A stretch of DNA of 64,000 bases from Granulicella sp. (GTDB lineage: Bacteria; Acidobacteriota; Terriglobia; Terriglobales; Acidobacteriaceae): contig JANXYX010000043.1 of assembly GCA_025408425.1 (NCBI GenBank), positions 151,500 to 215,499 on the forward strand. Direction: 5' to 3'. Below, piece after piece: positions 49,318 through 60,200 of the stretch. Within the stretch, counting starts at the first letter, position 1. Each line of letters starts with the position of its first letter. The notes under the pieces were generated by a model. It saw nothing but the letters and a program-made list of their open reading frames with translations, was not told where the DNA came from and searched no databases. The position numbers and the translations under genes are program-made.

Positions 49318-50190
49318 GTGGATGAGACGACGGTAGCAGTGCTGGGACTTGGCACAATGGGCGCGGGGATGGCGTCGAATCTTTTGAAGGCTGGGTTTCG
49401 GGTAACGGTGTACAACCGAACCATCGCGAAAGCTCGGCCACTGGCCGAAGCAGGCGCACGAGTAGCACAAACACCCGCAGACGCGGCAAGAGGAGCAAAG
49501 ATTGTTATCAGCATGCTAGCTGATGACTCTGCTTCACGTGAGACTTGGCTTGGCGCTAATGGCGCTCTGGAGGCAGCCGAGAAAGGCTCGGTTCTGATTG
49601 AGTCGAGCACGGTGAGTCCAGCCTGGATAGGAGAGCTTGCTGGGCTGGCGAAGGGACGAGGAGTCGAGTTCCTGGACGCTCCGGTAACCGGAAGCCGTGT
49701 GCAGGCTGAGGGCGGGCAACTTACATTTCTCGTTGGCGGCTCGGATGCGGCACTTGAGACGGCCGCCCCTGTGCTGAAAGCAATGAGCAAAGAGATCGTT
49801 CATCTTGGATCGGTTGGTAGTGGTGCGAAGATGAAGTTGATCAACAATTTTGTATGCGGAGTGCAGGTGGCTTCGCTTGCAGAAGGCCTTACCTGGATTG
49901 AGCGTAGCGGCCTGAACGTAGAAAAAGCGCTGAATATCCTGAAGGGTGGTGCGCCGGGGAGTCCGCTACTATCGGCCATCTCCGCCCGTATGACCGGCCA
50001 CAACTATGCGGTGAATTTTCTACTCGAGTTGATGGCGAAAGATCTACGCTATGCCCAAACAGAGGCATTACGGTGTGATGTAGATTTGAAGACAGCAGCC
50101 GCGGCGCGGATGTTGTTTGAGAACGCAATGAAGAATGGTTTTGGCGAGAAGGATATGGCGGCTGTGATAGAGCCTCTTCGAAATATGTAG
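49318..50190 (+). CDS. NAD-binding beta-hydroxyacid dehydrogenase (3-hydroxyisobutyrate dehydrogenase family)
   Basis: 290 residues from a GTG at 49318, fixed by GGAGGAG at 49304-49310, 7 nt upstream. The Rossmann loop is VLGLGTMGAGMASNL. Also seen are the substrate motif LDAPVTGSRVQAEGG, the catalytic-lysine segment GSGAKMKLINNF, and a C-terminal KDLRYAQTEA. Family members reduce tartronate or succinate semialdehydes or oxidise 3-hydroxyisobutyrate. Its step in the pentose unit is not obvious; it may act on a side product such as glycolaldehyde or an alternative sugar-acid route. Confidence 0.87.
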   Translation: MDETTVAVLGLGTMGAGMASNLLKAGFRVTVYNRTIAKARPLAEAGARVAQTPADAARGAKIVISMLADDSASRETWLGANGALEAAEKGSVLIESSTVSPAWIGELAGLAKGRGVEFLDAPVTGSRVQAEGGQLTFLVGGSDAALETAAPVLKAMSKEIVHLGSVGSGAKMKLINNFVCGVQVASLAEGLTWIERSGLNVEKALNILKGGAPGSPLLSAISARMTGHNYAVNFLLELMAKDLRYAQTEALRCDVDLKTAAAARMLFENAMKNGFGEKDMAAVIEPLRNM

Positions 50191-50267
50191 CAGCGAACGC
50201 CAACAAATTGAAATGAGAGATTGCGTCATCGTCCGGCTGGCCGGAGTGACGCAGGGAGAATTGGGAT

Positions 50268-51839
50268 ATGGCGGTCGCATCAATATTGATTGCAGGGGAA
50301 TGGCGCGAGGCCACAACAACTTCTACGTTTAGCGCAGAAAACCCGGCGACGGGCTCTAAGTTAGAGGCAGTCTTCCCAGTAAGCGCATGGGAAGATTGCG
50401 ATGTGGCATTGAATGCTGCTGTAGAAGCAGCGAAGGAACTCCGTAGAGTGCCGCATGAAGCGTTGGCTGTATTTCTCGAACTCTACGCACAGAAGATTGA
50501 AGAGCAGAGTGCAGCGCTTGTCGCGATGGCGAATGCTGAGACAGGGTTGGCGGTAACACCTCGCTTGAAGGACGTCGAGCTGCCACGCACTACAACGCAA
50601 CTGCGGCAGGGTGCTGCAGCGGCGCGTGAGGGCTCGTGGACCCATGTTGTGATTGATTCGAAGGCTAATATTCGGTCACATTTCGCACCGATCGGACCCG
50701 TAGTGGTTTTTGGCCCCAATAACTTTCCGTTTGCTTTCAACGGAGTTTCAGGAGGAGATTTCACCACAGCTATTGCTGCAGGAAATCCCGTTATTGCGAA
50801 GGCGCACCCACTTCATCCTGGGACAAGTCAACTGCTGGCTGAATGCGCCCTTGCTGCGCTTGCCGAGGCTGGCCTGCCACTGGCCACAGTTCAGATGATT
50901 TACGGCATCAGCAACGAAGATGGGTTGCGGTTGGTGAGCGATCAGCGAGTAGGCGCGTCGAGTTTTACTGGGAGCCGCAATGGCGGACTCAAGTTGAAGG
51001 CTGCGGCTGATCGGGCAGGCAAGCCGATGTATCTGGAGATGTCGAGCCTTAATCCGGTCATCTTTCTGCCGGGGGCTCTAAAGGAGCGGGGCGACCAACT
51101 GGTAACTGAGCTGGCAGATAGCTGCCTTGCAGGCTCAGGCCAATTCTGTACCAGCCCGAACCTGATTCTTGCGATTGAGGGGGAAGAGACAGAGAGGCTT
51201 GAAGCAGCTTATGCGGATATTGTTTCGAAGCGTGCTCCTGGACCACTGTTGTCAGCAGGTGGATTGAAAGGACTCGACGCAAACGTACATGCTCTGATTA
51301 AGGCTGGAGCAACTGTGATTACCGGAGCCGAAGTAGCGGTTGGTGATGGTTATCGATACAAGAACACCTTGCTGCGCGCAACGGCTGAACAGTTCCTGTC
51401 CAAACCTGAAGAACTGCAGCTTGAGGCGTTTGGCAACTCGACGATGCTGGTGACAGCAAAGGATGTAGCGCAGTTGCAAGAAGTTCTCGAAGCACTGGAA
51501 GGGAACCTAACTGGTTGCATCTACTCAAGCACGGCCGGCGATGATGATGATATTTATCCCGCTCTGGCTGAGGTGCTGCGTCTCAAGGTAGGACGTCTGT
51601 TGAATGACAAGATGCCAACTGGCGTTGCTTTGAGCCCCGCTATGAACCATGGCGGGCCGTATCCTTCGACAGCGCATCCTGGTTTTACGGCGGTGGGGAT
51701 TCCGGCATCGATGATTCGGTTTGGGATGTTGCAGTGCTATGACAATGTTCGGCCTAATCGGCTGCCCCGGGAACTACAAGACAAGTCGCCCAATAGCAAT
51801 ATGTGGCGGTTGATCGATGGGCACTGGACTCGAGGCTGA
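50268..51839 (+). CDS. Aldehyde dehydrogenase, 2-ketoglutarate-semialdehyde (2,5-dioxovalerate) type
   Basis: 523 residues. Oxidises the semialdehyde to 2-ketoglutarate, linking pentose degradation to the TCA cycle. NAD(P)-binding FGPNNFPFAFN is near 148-157, with the general-base Glu257 in YLEMSSLNPV. The catalytic Cys294 is in CLAGSGQFCTSPN. The N-terminal layout and length fit the NADP-type KGSADH group rather than general ALDHs. Last gene of the co-directional unit that starts with the TonB receptor, 77 bp after the hydroxyacid dehydrogenase. Confidence 0.86.
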   Translation: MAVASILIAGEWREATTTSTFSAENPATGSKLEAVFPVSAWEDCDVALNAAVEAAKELRRVPHEALAVFLELYAQKIEEQSAALVAMANAETGLAVTPRLKDVELPRTTTQLRQGAAAAREGSWTHVVIDSKANIRSHFAPIGPVVVFGPNNFPFAFNGVSGGDFTTAIAAGNPVIAKAHPLHPGTSQLLAECALAALAEAGLPLATVQMIYGISNEDGLRLVSDQRVGASSFTGSRNGGLKLKAAADRAGKPMYLEMSSLNPVIFLPGALKERGDQLVTELADSCLAGSGQFCTSPNLILAIEGEETERLEAAYADIVSKRAPGPLLSAGGLKGLDANVHALIKAGATVITGAEVAVGDGYRYKNTLLRATAEQFLSKPEELQLEAFGNSTMLVTAKDVAQLQEVLEALEGNLTGCIYSSTAGDDDDIYPALAEVLRLKVGRLLNDKMPTGVALSPAMNHGGPYPSTAHPGFTAVGIPASMIRFGMLQCYDNVRPNRLPRELQDKSPNSNMWRLIDGHWTRG

Positions 51840-51931
51840 TTTCTTAGTCGCCAGTTTTTTGGGGAACGAGGTCAAGCTGTGGCATAGAGACAGCTTTTCC
51901 TCGTCGTGCCCAATTACCATCAGTAGAGATT

Positions 51932-54180
51932 ATGGCCGACGCAAAAACTCTCTCCCCTGAAATTCTGCAACACATCGCTAAGACTCTCAATGTTCCGGTT
52001 CATGGTCTATTGGCCGTGATCGGACTGCTAGATGACGGCGGAACCGTGCCTTTCATAGCGCGATACCGCAAGGAAAATACTGGCAATCTTGACGAAGTGC
52101 AGATTCGGGATATCGAAGAGAGACTAGTTTATTTTCGCGATCTCGTCAGTCGACGCGAGACGATACTTGCCTCGATTTCTGAACAGGGCAAGTTGACCGA
52201 TGATCTGAGAGCACGGATTGAAACAGCACTCGACAAGAGTGATTTGGAGGATCTGTATCTTCCCTACCGGCCGAAGCGGCGCACTAAAGCGACAATAGCG
52301 CGGGAGAAAGGGCTTGAGCCGTTGGCTCTGTACCTCTGGAATCAAGAGGTGATCGACGTACCGCTCGCAGAGTACGCTTCCAGATTCATCGATGAGCCGA
52401 AAGGGGTTTCTGCGATTGGAGACGCCCTTGAAGGAGCTCGCCACATCGTGGCCGAGTTGATTAGTGAAAGCGCTGAGCTACGCAAAGGGCTTCGGAATTT
52501 GATGTACGAAGCAGGAATAATCGTGAGCCGCAAGTCGATGGACGCGGTAGATGAGCAAGAGAAATTCAAGATGTATTACGACTATAGAGAGCCAGTCAAG
52601 ACGATTCCGTCGCATCGTATGCTGGCAATCCGCCGCGGAGAGGCTGAGAGCGTTCTTTACTTCCTGATTGAGCTTGAACCGCAACGCGCGATTTCTCTGC
52701 TTCAAGCGCGGGTGCACCGGCGCAATGGAGACTGGACCTCACACTTGCAACTGGCGATCGAAGACTGCTGGCAGCGGTTGCTAAGTTCTTCCATCCAAGG
52801 AGAGATTCGGCTCGAATTAAAGAAACGATCGGACACCGATGCTATTCAGGTTTTCCGCGACAATCTTCACAATATTCTGCTTTCGGCGCCAGCAGGACCG
52901 ATCTGCGTGCTGGGTATAGACCCAGGATTGCGCACTGGATGCAAGATCGCGGTGGTGGATGAAACCGGAAATTTATAGCGAACGACGTAATTTACCCACA
53001 TACAGGGAAGACCACGCATGCTGCTGAGACCCTTGCAACCCTGATTCTTCAGCATCATGTCCGCGCTATTGCGATTGGCAATGGGACGGCTTCGCGTGAG
53101 ACTGATTCCTTTGTCCACGACTTCTTGCGTGAGAAAGGTCTCAACAATGTATTTCGTGTGACGGTGAGTGAATCTGGTGCCAGCGTGTACTCTGCTTCGG
53201 ATATTGCGAGACAGGAGTTTCCTGATCTTGATCTCACCATACGTGGTGCGATCTCGATCGCACGCCGTCTTCAGGACCCACTTTCCGAGTTAACCAAGGT
53301 TGATCCAAAAGCGATCGGTGTGGGCCAGTATCAGCACGATGTGGATCAGCGCCAACTCCAGCAGTCGCTTGAAGCTACGATCGAGAGCTGCGTGAACCGC
53401 GTTGGAGTGGACCTGAATACATCATCGTGGAGTCTGTTGCGCTACGTGGCGGGTATTACGGAGCGAACAGCTCTTAACATCGTGAGTTTTCGCGACCAGA
53501 ACGGTCGATTCCGCTCGCGCATGCAACTTAAGCAGGTTACTGGGATTGGCGCAAAGACCTTTGAGCAGGCGGCGGGCTTTTTGCGCATCCGCGATGGAGA
53601 CCAGCTTCTCGATACGACTGCCGTCCATCCAGAATCCTATGCGGTGGTAGAGCAGATTGCTACAAGCTTAGGCACCCCGATTGCCAAGCTTATTCGAGAG
53701 CCACAATTGCTGGAGCGTATAGACCGCAGTCAGGTTTCGGCGGGAAGCTTCACGCTAAATGACATTCTCGAAGAACTGCGTAAGCCGGGCCTTGATCCGA
53801 GAGATACATTTGTTGCTCCAAGCTTCAATGAGACAGTGCGGGAACTCGCCGACGTTCGGCCCGACATGGTTCTTGAAGGCGTCGTAACGAACGTCACCAA
53901 ATTTGGAGCTTTCGTTGATATCGGAGTTCATCAGGACGGCCTGGTCCATATTAGTGAACTTTCGAACCGTTATATCAAAGAACCTTCTGAAGCTGTAAAA
54001 GCTGGACAAATCGTAAAGGTGAAGGTACTTAGCTCGGATTTGAAAACCAAACGCATTGCCCTGTCGATCAAGGCGCTGCAAGCTCCTGCTGCTCGCGCAT
54101 CACAGGCCTCTGTCCGCAAACAAGAGGTTGGGATCGATGACAGAGTGGCTTCACTCGCAAGCAAATGGCGTGGTCGCTAA
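51932..54180 (+). CDS. tex: Tex-family RNA-binding protein, split in two frames by a -1 shift at 52975
   Basis: Conserved Tex/YhgF protein acting in transcription and RNA handling. Frame 1 runs 51932-52978 and ends at TAG; the -1 frame then reads open to 54180. Joined, they give about 749 residues (E. coli Tex 773). Domains: Tex N-terminal helical region, a YqgF RNase-H-like domain straddling the break (GIDPGLRTGCKIAVVDETGN then IANDVIYPHTG), the HhH region (ERTALNIVSFRDQNGRF..GIGAKTFEQAAGF), and S1 at the C terminus (EGVVTNVTKFGAFVDIGVHQDGLVHIS). Both halves are intact and Tex-like. The joint is A AAT TTA TAG, a canonical -1 slippery heptamer with the stop directly after it. It may be programmed frameshifting, a one-base deletion, or an assembly error. 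Confidence 0.85.
52969..52978 (+). other. Candidate -1 ribosomal frameshift site in tex
   Basis: Heptamer A AAT TTA (52969-52975) in the zero frame, followed by TAG (52976-52978). Slipping one base back gives codons that continue ATA GCG AAC GAC, restoring Tex without gap or insertion. GGTGGTGG (52951-52958), a Shine-Dalgarno-like stretch, ends 10 nt upstream. Only a short CCC/GGG pair is visible downstream. Confidence 0.5.
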
Positions 54181-54256
54181 ATTCCGCTTTGCCCACTGAG
54201 CAAAACCCTAAATCACAATACGAGGGTGGCGAAGACTGCCTGTTATTTGCGCAACA
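54181..54256. other. Gap between convergent tex and NRPS genes
   Basis: 76 bp without a strong hairpin. Confidence 0.3.
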
Positions 54257-57200
54257 TCAAGATGCGTTGGCGGCCACGTTGAACTGATCGGGAATCAGCA
54301 CTTCATCGTTTTCAACCTGAGGCGTATCTTGCAGAGCCCGATCGATGCAATCCTGCATCTTTTGAGCGAGATAAATGACACCCGGTTCGCGCAAGATGAG
54401 GCCGTGTGTTCCGGGAACCTGGATCACTTCCACTCCTCCCAGCGCCCGCTCGGACCATCCCATTTTGTAGTCATTTATGCGAACAGCAATTTGCTTCTTC
54501 GTTCTGAAAAGTGTAAGACGGCCGGAATACTTGGTCGGGACAAAGTCTGGACCCGGCCAGTATCTCTTCTTGATCTGTTCGGAAGTAATCTTTCTTTGCT
54601 GCGCGTTTGCTGCAGCCGCTGGATCAACGGGCGCGTTCGCGGAAGTCTTATTGCGTCTCTTGAACAAAGGGCGTTTCAGAAACTGGAACTTGCCTGCCAA
54701 GCTCAAGCTTCGGAATTTGCGTAGTTCACGGACATAGCCCCGAAGAATATATTTGGTTCGGCTTACCGTATTTTCAACTGGCCACGCATCAAGAATCGCA
54801 ATCATTGCTACAGGAAGCTTCATGGTCTCCAATTCTCGGGCCATTTCAAATGCAATGTGAGCGCCCTCACAGTAACCCGTGAGCAAGTAAGGGCCATTTG
54901 GATAGACCTCGCGCATCGCTTTAATGTATTCCTTGGCCTTTGCCTCGTACTCGTTTTGATCGTAAACCCAGTTGCTGCCGTCCTTGTCCATCTGCGACTG
55001 TAGCCCGATGACCGGTTGGTCTGGAGAAAGGCTTCGAGTTAAGAAAACGAATCCGAGCGCATTCGCGTTGGGACGCGAAACACAGAACAGTGGTGGTTTC
55101 GAACCTGTCTTACGAATTGGAATGATGGTTCTGAACGGATGCTTTCCGCGTTCTGCCTGAATGATCTGCGCAAGATCTCCCAGCTTCGGAGCCCCGAATA
55201 AGAGATTCAAAGGCAGGTCGCAACCAAAGGCCTCCCTGGCACGCGACATCATCTGTACCGCCAGCAATGAATGGCCCCCGATGTTGAAAAAATCATCATC
55301 GACTCGCACGGAGGGGATATTTAGAACCTCTTCCCAGATACTGGCCAGACGGATTTCGACTAGCGTGCGAGGCGCTTTCCCAGTAGCTATTTTGCTCGCA
55401 CGCTGATCTGGCAATGGCAGATCCTTACGAGAAATCTTTCCATTCGCGGTAAGAGGGAGCCTCTCCAGTTGCATCCATCCAGTCGGGATCATGTAGTCAG
55501 GCAAGAACTCTTTGACGCTGGTGCTAAGTTCTTCCATATCCAGGCGAATCTGGGAATTGACCGGCACCAGATATGCAGCAATCGATTTGTTACCAGGTTG
55601 ATCTTCCCGGGCTATCACAACGCACTCCTGCACAGCAGAATGACGTGCCAGCACTGCTTCAATTTCGCCCAGTTCGATGCGGAAACCACGTATCTTGACT
55701 TGATGATCGGTACGACCAACGTACTCGATTCTGCCATCGTAGAGGCGACGGGCTAGATCGCCGGTCTTGTAGAGCATTGCGCCCCACTGCTGGATAAACG
55801 GATTGGGGACAAAGCGCTCTGCAGTAAGCTCCGGACGGTTGAGATATCCCCGCGACAGACCATCTCCGCCGATGCACAGCTCTCCTATCACCCCAATGGG
55901 AACCAGTTGATGATTGCTATCAAGTATGACAATCTGTGTGTTGGCAATGGGGTGCCCCAGCGAGATATCCTCACCCGCTTTGACCTGACTAATGGTTGAC
56001 CAAATCGTTGTCTCGGTCGGCCCATACATATTCCAAAGTGATTTGCATAGCGGCAGGAGTCCATTGACCAACGAAGGGCTCAGAGCCTCGCCACCACATA
56101 GAACAACCAGATTGGGTTCGCCCTTCCAAGCAGACTCCAGCAACAGACGCCAAGTAGCCGGAGTCGCCTGCATCATGGTTGCGCCTGAAGCGTGCAAGAG
56201 CGTCGCAAGACGCGCACCATCCATGGCGACTTCCCTGCTTGCGATTACCACGCGTGCCCCTACATACAATGGGAGCCAGAGCTCCAGCCCTGCGATGTCA
56301 AACGACAGCGTTGTAACCGCAACTAACGTGTCGCTTTCAGTAAGACCCGGCTCCAAGCGCATCGACTCCAGAAAATTGAGGAGATTGCGGTGCGTGATCA
56401 TGACGCCTTTTGGCTTTCCTGTTGAGCCTGAGGTATAGAGAACATAGGCGAGATTGTCCGGAGCGTTCAGGCGATCAGGATTCTCATGGAAATGAACTTC
56501 GATTGAATCCCATTCTGTATCGATACAGACTTCGACCGCGGAATGGGGCGGCATGGCAGCTGATAGCTTTGAGTTCGTCAGCAGTACCGGCGCCCGAGCA
56601 TCCTCCAGCATGAACGCCTGGCGATCTTTCGGAAAGGCCGGATCCACTGGCAGATAGGCACCACCAGCCTTCAGGACCGCTAGTATCGCCACCAGCATTT
56701 CGGGAGATCGATCGAGGCAGACACCGACCAAGATCTCAGGACCGACACCCATCCCACGTAGATGGTGGGCTAACTTATTAGCGCGCTGATTCAAGTTGCT
56801 ATAAGTAATTTTCTGCTCTTCGAAGACTACGGCAATATGGTCAGGAGCCCTAGCGACCTGTGCCTCAATCAGCTCCTGAAGGCACTGTTCGCTTGGATAG
56901 GTAGTCGCCGTGTCATTCCATTCGAGCAGCAGTTGATGCCTTTCGTGCTCCCGCTGAAAGGCTATCTGGGAGACACGTTGAGACGGGTCGCCAACGACCG
57001 CTTCGAGCAAAGTCTGATAGTGTTCCAGAAATCTATCGATCGTCTGCTGATCATATAGATCAGTATTGTACTCAAGCGCGCAACGAAGCTGCCCATCCAC
57101 CTCAGAGACGTTTAACAGAAGATCGACCTTTGCGGTCTCTCCTGTAGTTACAAATGGCTCTGCGTGGAGAGACTCGAAGGAATTTGTGCGCTGAGACGCG

Positions 57201-60200
57201 TTCTGCTGAATGATCATGACCTGAAACAGGGGCGAGCGACTCATGTCGCGGACTGGATTCAGTTCTTCGACCAACTTTTCAAATGGAACGTCCTGATTGG
57301 CGTAAGCGTTGAGTGTGGTCTGCCTTACTAGTGCTAAAAGATCCCGAAACGCGGGGTCGTCTGAGAGATCAGTGCGCAAAAGAAGGGTATTGACGAAGAA
57401 ACCGATAATCTTCTCGGTTGCCGCGTGTCTACGTCCTGCGCTTGCAGTTCCAACTACAAGATCTTTTTGTCCGGAGTAACGCGACAAAAGCACATTGAAG
57501 GCGGCCAGCAAGGTGATGAACAGCGTTGCACCCTCTGCACGGCTTAGTGCTTTGAGCGCGTCAAGCAAATCCTGGGGAAAGCTAACGATCTGCTTCTTGC
57601 CATGAAACGTCTGAACAGGAGGGCGGACACGATCGGTCGGCAGTTCAATCGACAGCGGTGCACCCGCCATCTGTTTCTTCCAATAACTTAGCTGTTGTTC
57701 GAGGCCGCCTCCTGCAAGGTACGCACGCTGCCAGACTGAGTAGTCTCGATACGTCAGAGGGAGCGGCGGAAGAGGCGAAGGCTCACCTTTACGAAAAACC
57801 TCATAAAGCGTGGCTAGTTCTCCACTCAATACACCGAGAGACCACCCATCGCTGATGGCATGATGCATATTGACCATCAGGATGTGATCCTCACCAGCTA
57901 ACTGGATGAGGAGTGATCGAAAGAGCGGACCCGCTGAAAGATTAAAAGGACGCTGAGCTTCTTCCTTTACAAGACGACGTGCTTCGGCCTCGGCCTGATC
58001 CATTGGCAAGTGGGAGAGTTCCGACTTTGTGAGCGGTAGCGCTAGATCCGTTGCAACAACTTGTACCGGGTCGCCTTCCTGAAGCTGAAGCGTAGTCCGC
58101 AGGGATTCATGCCGTGCAACCATCGCAATTAGCGCGGCTTCCATGGCCTCTGTATCAATCATTCCCGTCAATCGGAGGGCCATCGGGACGTTGTAGGACG
58201 CGCTGTTCGGCTCGAGCTGATCTAGAAACCACAGTCGTTGCTGAGCGAATGACAGGGGAACTGGAGAGGATGAATTCATCGGAACCATGGCTGGTTCCGA
58301 TGAAACATTACCCTCTCGAAGCAAGGTATCGACGCGAGAGGCCAAGCCGGCTACGGTTGGCGATTCGAATATCGCACTCAACGGCAATTCCACGTTTAGC
58401 GTCTGACGAATGCGTGCAACGACCTTTGCCGCCAGTAATGAATGTCCGCCCAGATCGAAAAAGTTGGCAGATTGCGTAACCTGTTTGCTCTTAAGCACCT
58501 CCGCCCAGATATTTGCTATGAGTTCTTCTACGGGGTTCCCCATCTCCCGAATACCTGGGGAGTTATCGTAGTCGGGAGTTGGCAGGGCTTTGCGATCGAC
58601 CTTACCGTTGGGCGACAAGGGCAAGCGCTCTAATATAACGAAGGCCGAGGGCACCATGTACTCTGGCAGCCTTTGCTTAAGCCACTCGAGCATAGCGCCA
58701 GGCGTCGTGATTGCTCCTGATTCCGGCACAACATAGGCGACCAATCGCTTGTCGCCCGCAACATCCTCGCGAGCCATGACGACGCATTCTCGTATCGTTT
58801 CCTGTTTTGCAAGTGCAGTCTCGATCTCGCCTAGCTCAATCCGGTAGCCACGAATTTTTACCTGATGATCAACACGTCCGGCGAACTCAATCCTGCCGTC
58901 TAAAAGATATCGGGCCAAATCGCCGGTTCGATAGAGCCTTGCGTCAGCATCTGACGAAAATGGACTGGGGATAAACTTCTCTGCTGTGAGTTCCGGCTGG
59001 TTAAGATATCCCCTTGCCAAGCCGTCGCCACCGATAAGAATTTCGCCGAGAACGCCTACTGGTACAGGGTTTTGGTGGGCATCAACAAGGTAGACCTGCG
59101 TATTAGCCAGCGGACGACCGATGACGACTTGTTCGGAAGCGGATTCAAAACGATGAAATGTGGACCAGACCGTGGTTTCGGTTGGTCCGTAGAAGTTGTA
59201 GAGAGGTGTATCTTTGCCAGCAGCCATCAAGCGTGAGAACAACTCGGCTGGCAGCGGCTCGGCGCCAATGCAGCGTTTCACTCCTTGCCCTGTGTACCCG
59301 GCATCGAGCAATAGAGTCCAAGTAGTAGGCGTGGCATGGACGATGCTGGCCCTATTCAATTGCAGGAAGCGAGCCAACTCTTCCCCATCTGCAGCCAGGT
59401 GCCGCTGGGCCAAGGCGACTGTTCCTCCTGAGACAAGTGCCAGATATAACTCTGGCACCGACATATCGAAGGCAAAACTCGCCAAGGCAGGAAATACGTC
59501 ACATTCGCTGAAGTTCAGCTCTTCGCGCATCCATTCAAGAAGATTCACTACTCCACGATGCCTGAGTTCGACTCCCTTTGGGCGGCCTGTCGAGCCCGAC
59601 GTAAAGATGACGTAGACCACGTCGTCCGCTGTCGCCCCGCTGCGTGGATTCGCAGTGCTCTCTTGCTCTAGTAGCGAAAGGTCACGATCCAGACAGACCA
59701 CTGAGCCCTGATGATCCGGCAAAGCTACAAGTAGTTTTTCTGCAGTAACCAAAAGTGTGATGCCTGCGGCTTCAAGCGTTGCCCGCACACGATCTGCTGG
59801 ATATGCAGGATCAAGCGGCACATAGGCTGCACCAGTCTTCTGGATACCCAACAATCCAACAAACATATCAAGTGAGCGCTCTATGAAAAGCCCAATACGC
59901 TGCCCTTTGCCAACTCCTTGTCTTCGCAGGTAATGCGCCAGCTGGTTGGCGCGTTCGTTCAGCTCTCGATAGCTGATCCGTTGCTCTCCAAAAACAACCG
60001 CGATGGCGTCTCCGCGCCGCTCCACCTGCTGCTCAAACAAGTCGTAAAGACAGCAATCACGGTTGTATGCGCGAGAGGTGTTATTCCAGTCGATGAGCAA
60101 TTGACTGCGTTCGGCAGCACTTAGGAACTCAAGTTCAGACAGACGCTGTTGCGGATCTTTGACGATGGACTCCAGCAACCCGCGGTAGTGACCTAGCATG

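Noticed and set aside
53125..54180. Separate second gene (C-terminal Tex) with its own ATG
   Set aside because: The frame is open back to the break at 52975 and the upstream residues are conserved Tex sequence, so it is one gene in two frames.
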